A stretch of DNA of 64,000 nt from Diaporthe sp. PMI_573 (taxonomy: Eukaryota > Ascomycota > Sordariomycetes > Diaporthales > Diaporthaceae): NCBI GenBank assembly GCA_021399435.1, contig JAJTUP010000003.1, forward strand, positions 1 to 64,000, written 5' to 3'. Of this stretch, positions 57,064 through 64,000 are shown one piece after another (the first letter of the stretch is position 1; the number at the start of each line of letters is the position of its first letter). A model generated the notes under the pieces. That model did no database searches, was not told the DNA's origin, and worked only from the letters and a program-made list of their open reading frames with translations. A program made the translations under genes and the position numbers.

Positions 57064-59033
57064 TTACACGCCAAAATGAATGTAGGGAACCCAGAGTGGT
57101 CGATGTTGCTGTGCAACATCACACAGCTCTGCATCCCTGATCCCCAGCTCTGCGTCCCTGATCCCTAGCTCTGCGTCCCTGAACCCAGCCACGGCACTCT
57201 CCCGTTGAGCCCCCGTCCCTTGCTGCTGCCCTAGCCACCTGTCTCGAAGCGTCCTGGTTGCCTGGTGAAGTCCCCTGCTCACCGATTCGTCGCATAGTCC
57301 ATTCTTACCCAAATACTCATACATCAGCTTGGCCATCTCTACGCACAGCTCGTCGTCGACCTCCCAGAGCGTGCCAATAACATGCCGGAACCCTGCCAGC
57401 TGGAATGCGCTCGTGAGGTGGATGCTCTCGTCGACTGATCGTTCGTCCCGAATTCGGCCTGTTCCGCAGGCCGAGAGGTATGCAAGAAACGGGGCCTTGG
57501 CCGAAAGGTTCGTCTCGAGAAGACTCTCGACGGTCAGAGGACTCTCCTGCCAGTCATTCAAAAGAAGAAGACTCTGCAAAGGATCGTTACGCGTCCCGCC
57601 GTGGCCGGCAAAGTGGAGGATCCTACAAGTTTCCAAAGCAGACAGCACGCCCTGCTTGCAAGCCGACGGCTGAAGACACGGCAGTTGAACGGACTCGCAG
57701 ACATTTCGTACCGCATCTATCTCGTTTGCCGCATGTCCTAGCCCCGACTGCTTGGGAGTTTCAGCTATGCCGACGAGGACAACGTCCGGGCACGGCTTGA
57801 CTGTTTTGTTCTGGCGGCGCTGTTGGCGGGTATACAGGATCGCTTTGATAGACGAACTGTACGACGAGGCGACTCTGTCTAGCGCTGTCTCTGCGGTGCG
57901 CTTCCTGTAATGCCCGGCTGCGTGGAGCGGAAATCGGGTCAGTGGTCCGGTCGGCACCCACCAGATGTGCGGCCAAGTGTCGCCGGCCGGAGTCTGGACA
58001 TATCGTAGTGCGTCGAGCACCGGGCCCACAACGACGTCCCACAGCCAGGCGAGCGTCTCGACGGGCTGGAGGCTCGGAGCATGCTCAGCGACGCCAGCCA
58101 GTGTAAGCTGCGGCAAGGGTAGGACGCGGATTCCAGAACATTCGACGATGAAGGCGTCGCAGCGATGCGAGCTGGTGTTGACGACGATGAGGGGTCCGTC
58201 GGCCGCAGCAGCACGCATTTGGTCTTCCGTGGCTGATGTGAGAAATTGCTCGAACCCTGGCTTCTCCCGAATTTCGCCGAGCAGTCGGTCCATATCGGCG
58301 CTGGCCTTGTGACGGCGATCGCCCTCGACGTTGGTAGACAGACCAAGTGCCAGCTGGGGCGGTTCAGGGCTGGTTCGCGAAGCAGGTCCGTCGAGTTTGT
58401 CGCGGAGGTCGACAAAGGCGCTTGCAAGCTGTGGATGTGTCTGCTGGAGGGCAGAAAGATCGGTGCGAATGCTCTGGAGGGAACCCGCAAGAACGCCACG
58501 GCCGATCTCCAGTAACCGAAGAGCAGCGAATGGAGTATCTCTGCTGTGGAGAGCAATGGCTGCGGCGTCTGAGGCGAGTCCGACTGCCTCCCGAAGTTGG
58601 TGCTGCTTGTCAGCCGATTGTAGAGAGAGAGGAGCCAGGAGAGGGATCAGGTCGACGGCAGCCTTGGACACGTTGTATGCGTCGTCCAAATCTTCAAGCG
58701 CATTCTGGGTCGAGAGAAAGCGGCGACCAGCCTGAATGCGAAGGCTGATGGCAGCTTCTTTGGCATTTAATGCGGTGCGGTAGTGTTTCTTGGCCTCTTC
58801 GAGGTCCGCCGCGGCCCCAGTGCGTGTGTATCGATCGCCAAGGCGGATTCCAAGATTGTTCAGACGCCCAGCCCGATCTGGATGGTCCTTGGGCGTGGCC
58901 TCGACGGCTTGCCGGGCGATAGTGATAGCCTCTTCGAGGTCCGCCACGGCCCCAGTGCGTGTGTATCGATTACGAAGGTAGGCTCCTATGCCATCTCTGT
59001 TGCCATATCTTCCTTCACCTTCCCCCCTCCGCC
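57064..59033 (-). CDS. TPR-CHAT protein, N-terminally truncated
   Basis: The frame is open from a TAG near 59035 to the stop at 57064, but no ATG lies near its start; the first in-frame start-like codon is GTG at 58947. About two TPR units are left (NRYTRTGAVADLEEAITIAR, then DRAGRLNNLGIRLGDRYTRT). A helical linker follows, then a CHAT (caspase-HetF) protease domain with the catalytic His in RILHFAGHGG and Cys in AYLSACGTGR. A typical C-terminal LWVPYIHFGV closes it, preceded by three copies of a 7-residue unit (RDAELGI). CHAT proteases act in regulated proteolysis and cell death, with TPR arrays as sensors. Relatives carry many more TPRs, so this copy lost its sensor array or has an upstream exon I cannot see. 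Confidence 0.75.
57119..57185. repeat. In-frame 21-bp tandem repeat in the CHAT gene
   Basis: About three copies of CTCTGCRTCCCTGATCCCYAG encode the RDAELGI repeats near the C-terminus. Length changes here would keep the reading frame. Confidence 0.75.
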
Positions 59034-59480
59034 TGTCCTATCTCGCAGGGGCTCTGCATGCTAGCGGGGCGGGGCTGTGATTATTACCGGAACAGGTAAC
59101 TAAGTGATCGGGTTGCTGCTCCACCCAAGCAATTATCTCCCAATTCGGCAGTAATTCCAACGCTGCTGTATGTATCAGCACATTAGGAAAGGTCTGCGCC
59201 TGCTTGCTTCCAGTTGATGACACCCCAGGGCGCGGCCGTATCGACTGACAACCCACCAGGAACTGGTAGCTCCTTCATCGGGGAAGCTCGACCTCAGGAC
59301 CACCCAAAATGCTACACTGAGATCCCATCACCTGCGATAGTATGGGCCTTTGAATCTGTGACTTTTCGTCCTGGAAATTATTTAAATATGTTCCATCAAC
59401 CGTCTTCTCGACGCAGTAGGTTATGGATCGCACTCACACAACTCAGACTGACCAACTCTGCTTTCACGGCATCGCTGATA

Positions 59481-60530
59481 ATGATTAGTCACAGTGCTCG
59501 TTTCTCCCGGGCATACCTTGTCAAGATCTTCACAGTCTTGGTCTTATCCCTTACGGCGGCTCTGGTCCTCCATCAGCTCAGCTTTACCGAATACCTCAAC
59601 ATTACACAACAAGACATCGACATTCTCCAACAATGTACGCTGACATCGACCGATGGTGCCGCTCGAGAAATCTACAAACCCATCCCAGACACCATTCACC
59701 AGATTTGGAAGACCTCCAACACCTCATCATATCCGGCTCATGCGTCCCATGATTCTTGGAAAGCACACTACAAGCCCATGGGTTACACCGTCAAGCTTTG
59801 GACAGATGATGACATCGCTACGCTGATCAAGACCAATTACACGTGGTTATTACCAACATACAATGGATACAACCGAAATATTCAAAGAGCAGATCTAGGA
59901 AGACTGGTGGTGATACATTCGGAAGGAGGGATATACGCGGACTTGGATGTTCACCCAAGGTCTGTCGACGGGCTTATGTGCTTGCAAATTCAGGGGCTCC
60001 AGGCCATATTTGCTCCCACAGGTGGAACTGTAGGATTAAGCAACCACTTTTTTATGGCTGAGCAAGGTGCGGACTTTCTCGAGTGGACTCTCCAAGAAGC
60101 AAAACGTCGAGGTGGATCGGCCTCGAAATGGATTCTCCTCCCATACCTTAAAGTCTTTTGGTCCACGGGACCCTTGATGTTGACAGGAGCGTTTCGGCAG
60201 TATGCATGGATGTATGGAAAGGTGCAGGTCGACGTTGCGCTACTCGATGAGGCCCATGCTAAGAAAGTAGTCGGCCACGCGGCGGGGAGATCGTGGCACG
60301 ATGCGGATGGGAAGGTTCTGAATTATTTTGGAGACCACTTACACGTTAACCGCGAGGTGGCCATCGCTTTAGCACTTTTCGCGACAGCAGGACTATGCTG
60401 TTGTGTGCGACGGAGTCGCGGGAGGGTTATGAGGTCAAGGATCTCTACATGGCTGGGCCGGGGCGAGAATGTCCTGAAAGACCCATGTGGTCTTTCAATC
60501 TTTAATGAAAGCCAGCCAGTTCGTAGATAG
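59481..60530 (+). CDS. GT32 glycosyltransferase (OCH1/SUR1-like)
   Basis: The chosen ATG at 59481 gives 349 residues starting MISHSARFSRAYLVKI with a type-II membrane anchor (FTVLVLSLTAALVLHQL), right for a Golgi enzyme; the frame is open further up to 59214 but that leader is low-complexity. The catalytic part has TIHQIWKTSNTSSY, MGYTVKLWTDDD and the donor-binding DxD in NIQRADLGRLVVIHSEGGIY followed by ADLDVHP. This is the Gly_transf_sug pattern of GT32, which transfers hexoses such as mannose using a nucleotide sugar and a metal. A second hydrophobic stretch (VAIALALFATAGLCCCVRR) follows near residue 300, as in MIPC-synthase-like members. It is head-to-head with the CHAT gene, about 450 bp apart. 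The exact substrate is unknown. Confidence 0.85.
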   Translation: MISHSARFSRAYLVKIFTVLVLSLTAALVLHQLSFTEYLNITQQDIDILQQCTLTSTDGAAREIYKPIPDTIHQIWKTSNTSSYPAHASHDSWKAHYKPMGYTVKLWTDDDIATLIKTNYTWLLPTYNGYNRNIQRADLGRLVVIHSEGGIYADLDVHPRSVDGLMCLQIQGLQAIFAPTGGTVGLSNHFFMAEQGADFLEWTLQEAKRRGGSASKWILLPYLKVFWSTGPLMLTGAFRQYAWMYGKVQVDVALLDEAHAKKVVGHAAGRSWHDADGKVLNYFGDHLHVNREVAIALALFATAGLCCCVRRSRGRVMRSRISTWLGRGENVLKDPCGLSIFNESQPVRR

Positions 60531-60570
60531 CTATTTCACAGATATCCATCCACAATGAAGCTTGTCTGTA

Positions 60571-61434
60571 ACGTGCCGGGCCCAGGTCTCGGCATCCCCC
60601 CCTTTTCGGCCCCCATTTCCACACAAACATCAACTTTTCAGCCCCCCTCTATTAATTCCAAATAAAATCTAATAACCCTTACCCTAGGCATCCTATATAT
60701 ATATACTTATATTTTTATATAAAAATACTAAATAAATACTTTTAAAGTCTTAATAGCTTCAAAAATATTTTTAAAGTTATAGTTTAAAAATTGTTAAGAC
60801 TTGCTAGTATTTTCTATAGTAATGCTAACAATTTTTCTAGTACTAATTTCTTTAATAACTTCTTAAATAAATTAGTTAGAATTTTTATTCTTTTAATAAA
60901 CTAATTACATTATAATATATTAATAAATTTTAAAACTATATGCTCTAAAACTTATTTTCTATAGATAAAACTTGGTTTAAATAGTTTCTCTATATTAACT
61001 TTATATAGAGAAACTATAAAACCTTTACTATAGGCTTATAAAAAAATAAATTAAAAATAAAAAACCTAAAATATAGTTATTTTATATTTATAGTATATAA
61101 AAATAATTTACTTTATTTTATATTACTTTTAGTTACTTAAAAATAGCTAATATTAGTACTGTTATAAAGGACTAATATTTTACTAGAAATCCTTAACATT
61201 TTCTTGCTTTTAACTTTAAAAATACTTTTAAAAATATGAAGCCTATACATTCTATTTAATAGTACTTTATTATTAAAATATAATCAAAAAACTATAGATA
61301 ACACTAAGGGTTAGGGTTATTAGATTTTATTTAAATTTAATAGAGGGTGTCAAAAAGTGGGTGTTTTTGGGTGTGTCTGCACCAAAATCGGGGGGCCGAA
61401 ACAGGGGGGGTGCCGAGATCTGGCGCAGCCACGT
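60571..61434. mobile_element. MITE with ~100-bp TIRs, TA duplication and RIP-mutated interior
   Basis: The left arm (60571 to about 60685) begins ACGTGCCGGGCCCAGGTCTC and passes through GGCATCCCCCCC, TTCGGCCCCC and ATAAAATCTAATAACCC. The right arm is its imperfect inverse, ending in CACGT. Both ends are bordered by TA (60569-60570 and 61435-61436). The ~660-bp core is extremely TA-rich with no coding trace. Confidence 0.7.
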
Positions 61435-61610
61435 TATCTATCGCCAAGCAAAGTGCGAATAACTCCCAATGTAGCATTGGCTAATGATGAAATGTTACCC
61501 TGCGGTGTGTTTTAGTATGCCCAGGGTAGTAAAGCCATTAGACATTTGGAGGCAAATAGGTAAACATTCCGGCGCCCAAACTTGCATCCAGGGCAGCCTG
61601 ATCACCCATC

Positions 61611-61690
61611 TAACGTTCCCGGCCCATGCAGGACACACCAAAAGACACCTACTTTTCAACCCCCACTTATTAAGTCCCCATCTTGCTGGC
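61611..61690. repeat. Fragment of the same TIR family
   Basis: TAACGTTCCCGGCCCATGCA followed by ACACCAAAAGACACCTACTTTT and a TTATTAAG tail parallels the left arm of the element at 60571, without a partner arm nearby. Confidence 0.45.
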
Positions 61691-61930
61691 CAGACGGGGC
61701 GGTATTGCGGCGCCTGCGAGGCTGTGTTGTAGCGGCTATACGCTGGTCTATTTGTAATTGGCCCCTCACGGTGGGGTCTTGTGGGGTATTTTTTCTAGAA
61801 GGTTCTCGGCGAATTAGAGGCTGGGGTGATGGCTAGGCGGAAGCCGGGGGGTGGTGAGGCCCCTGAGGCAGCCCTGGCGACGAGAGCCCAGTTAGTCGAG
61901 GGCGAAAGAAGCAGCCCCTAAAAAAGGGGC

Positions 61931-62010
61931 CGGTAGCCCTGGCGGGATTCGAACCCACGACCTCCCGCGGAGAAGAAGGGTAGCCAGGCGCTTGACTACT
62001 GCGCGGGGCG
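61931..62010 (-). tRNA. tRNA-like sequence (tRNA gene or tRNA-derived SINE head)
   Basis: On the minus strand there is a perfect Pol III B box (GGTTCGAATCC) within a T-arm GTGGG-TTCGAAT-CCCGC, a possible D-arm around TAGTCAAGCGCCTGG and a run of six T just downstream (CCCCTTTTTTAGGGG), a Pol III terminator. The 3' acceptor half CAGGGCTA has no matching 5' half where expected, so it may be a pseudo-tRNA. Isotype is not assignable. Confidence 0.4.
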
Positions 62011-62764
62011 CAGTGGAGTTTGCAATCCACAAGGAAGCGCATCCTGGCTGTGGCACTGCGTGCATTGGAGCGTGTCGATCGTCGAGCGGCTGTCTGTATG
62101 TCCGTCCCCGTCCCCCGTCCCGCTTGGCCCGCCCAACCTCAGCCTCAGTAGGCGGACCAGGCCCACCCTGCACTGGAGGCAATGGAGCTAATCGGGCGGC
62201 TGCAGCGTCTGCAGTCCTTTGAGGCGCACCAGCAGGCGCACTCGACTCAGTGCCGTGGAGTCTGCTCTGTCTGCAGACTACAAGAGTCGCGCACACAGGT
62301 GGTTGTAGAGGTAGCGTCAAGGAGAGTTCGACAAAAAGGCCAACACGGGGAACCCCACATGAAGGACCAAACCCCGTTGACCGTTGACCGTTATGGGCAG
62401 GACCAGGACCGTTTATCCCAACGGCAAACATCCTCCCGTCAGCCATTCTCGGTCAGGGTTGGGGTCGCGTCTGTGAATGGATGCCATATGTTGTGTAGCG
62501 CATAGTACCTAGGTGGTCTATGTAGTTAGCAGTCTCACGCGACACCATAGTGCATGCAGCCCAAGCTGCAGGTGGTTGTTAGCCACAGGAAATGAATGCT
62601 GAGCGCCAGTCCTTTCATTTACAGCCTCTAGGCGGTTTGAAATCCAATCTCTCTCCGCCACAAATGACGCAGATATCAGGACTCACGACACCAATCGGCA
62701 TTTCAGAGCTCTTTAAGTTCTGAGGCTTACCATGAGCAGTGTAACTTCTCTGCCTTGATCGACA

Positions 62765-64000
62765 ATGAACGAGACACCACAGATTCGCCTGACCTTGCCT
62801 GATGGGGTTGAGGAGAGTCCAGATGATTCAGCCAATCCGCATTCGCTTCCTGCGCAACGTGACGATGCTCGGCTCCTCTCGCCGGACACCCCAACTAGGG
62901 CGGGTAAAGAAAGAGTACAGTGGCCATCGTGTATCAGGACTTACTCGCCCATTTGGTCAGTAGTACTGCAGAGAGCCGTCCTGAGAGTGACCTTGGGATC
63001 GGAAATTGACGTGTCAAGGGTATCTGAGCGAGTCGCCATCGATGAGTTGAAGATGTTCGAGAAGCAAGCGCTGTCCAAAAACACATGCTTCACCGTCTTG
63101 AGTCAGAGTGAGGATTTATCTAGTATGTAGTGGAATGACTGATTTACAAGGAGTCTCGAGAAAGTATTGCAACTACTAAGCAGGCTGCAGTCGAAGAAAT
63201 AACAGTCGAGGACCACCACTCACCTCAACTACACAAAGTGAGAAAAAGGGATTGTGGTGAATGTGGAGTCAGAGCAAGGTACAAAACTGATTTTCCGTTG
63301 CTCAGGTATTGAGACAGAATCCGTTGTCTATCTGGTAAGTTTCAGCATCTCGCACCATATTCGTCAACACCTTCAACTTTGGGTCTGAAGTCAAACACAA
63401 TGCTGAACGGAGTTGGCCCGGGAAGTTTCATTCATCGCTTCCCCGTGAAGGCTGGCGGTCCGCAGCTGCCCAGGGATCCCAAAAGGCTCCGCATTTCCCC
63501 TTCGTCCTTTCGATGGCTTCTGGCGAGGCTCAACATCCCTGCGCAATTCGTATCCGGACTTTCTCATCACGATGTACTGCCAGGTTCTTCCGCCTCCTGG
63601 TCTGGGACCCGGGAGCACGACACTTCCCATATTTCTTGGGCCTGGTGGTTCATACTGCCAGTCCGTACAGCTGCGCACTGTCAAGATGTGGATCAAGCTC
63701 ATGCCCTCAGCGCGAGCGGGAGCAACCAGTCGAATCCGATGTCGTATCTGCATTTGGACAGCGGCGCCGTGGACATTCGGCCATCCAGGATTGCCGTCTT
63801 CCTTCGGCAAGAGGCAGGTCAGACACACGCGGTTTGCGTGGATTTTGCAGACGGACGGTACCACGAATTTCTCGAAGAGCCCTTGGAAAGAATGAGAGAA
63901 TCTCTTCAGTTCAGCCTACGACGAGGCAAGAAAGAATCCGCAATAGCGCTCCACACAGTACTTTTCTCCAGCGCCGTTCGATGGTGGCAGGATGTGCTTT
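62765..64000 (+). CDS. Hypothetical multi-exon gene, truncated at right edge
   Basis: Exon 1 is 62765-63122 (donor GTATGT, phase 1) and starts MNETPQIRLTLPDGVEESPD. One or two small exons probably lie between 63180 and 63340. A long exon from about 63411 is open to the end of the window and reads GSFIHRFPVKAGGPQLPRD, then SFRWLLARLNIPAQFVSGL, then RIAVFLRQEAGQTHAVCVDF and SAIALHTVLFSSAVRWWQDV. The final WWxxxL-type segment and the overall order recall fungal CorA-like or related uncharacterised membrane proteins, whose membrane helices would lie outside the window. Only the existence of a gene is secure. Confidence 0.5.

Noticed and set aside
57329..58748. Plus-strand open frames opposite the CHAT gene
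   Set aside because: Shadows of the real minus-strand frame, which carries the His and Cys catalytic motifs.
61892..62446. 184-residue minus-strand open frame
   Set aside because: Part of it reads RSWVRIPPG, a typical chance translation of a tRNA T-arm; the rest has no domain.

Overview
The window is nuclear DNA of a filamentous ascomycete (Pezizomycotina, probably Sordariomycetes). Genes are split by short introns with GTAAGT/GTGAGT-type donors and CTAAC-type branch sites. Several predicted proteins belong to fungal families: NACHT-ankyrin and NB-ARC NLRs, TPR-CHAT, GT32 and 3CxxC zinc finger. Long AT-rich tracts carry the signature of repeat-induced point mutation (RIP), in which C-to-T and G-to-A changes turn Gln and Trp codons into stops.

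Layout. 1-5.3 kb: an edge-truncated NB-ARC fragment, a small secreted protein flanked on both sides by clusters of GC-rich hairpins, and a group of small coiled-coil genes. 5.9-31.1 kb: a repeat compartment bounded by two inverted copies of a ~510-bp LTR-like sequence. Inside it lie a gene island at 7.5-13.4 kb (an HELTH-motif protein, a fungal hypothetical protein and the U5 snRNP protein Dib1), a TA-flanked MITE, decaying aldo-keto reductase and alpha-amylase genes, a RIP-destroyed Ty1/copia element and a RIP-destroyed gag-protease retroelement. 32.5-43 kb: a gene island with a hypothetical protein, a 3CxxC zinc-finger relic, a 1,400-residue NACHT-ankyrin NLR whose eight exons splice in frame, and a kelch-repeat membrane protein with a damaged start. 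43-47.6 kb: RIP-affected DNA with a 469-bp TRIM (111-bp LTRs, matching 5-bp target duplications) and a 2OG-Fe(II) oxygenase relic carrying a solo LTR of the same TRIM. 47.6-56.8 kb: three different hAT elements, two with perfect 8-bp target-site duplications. 57-64 kb: an N-terminally truncated TPR-CHAT protein, a GT32 glycosyltransferase, a second TA-flanked MITE, a tRNA-like sequence and a gene that leaves the window.

How the parts relate. This is an accessory, repeat-rich neighbourhood around a few ordinary genes. The NLR, NB-ARC and TPR-CHAT genes are the kinds of protein used in fungal self/non-self recognition and regulated cell death; only the NACHT-ankyrin gene looks whole. No operon or CRISPR-like array is present. 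The most novel-looking items are the TRIM with its solo LTR, the RIP boundary inside the amylase relic, and the paired hairpin clusters around the secreted-protein gene. All exon structures were worked out by eye; those called in frame were checked by exon-length arithmetic. Gene functions come from remembered family motifs, not from searches.
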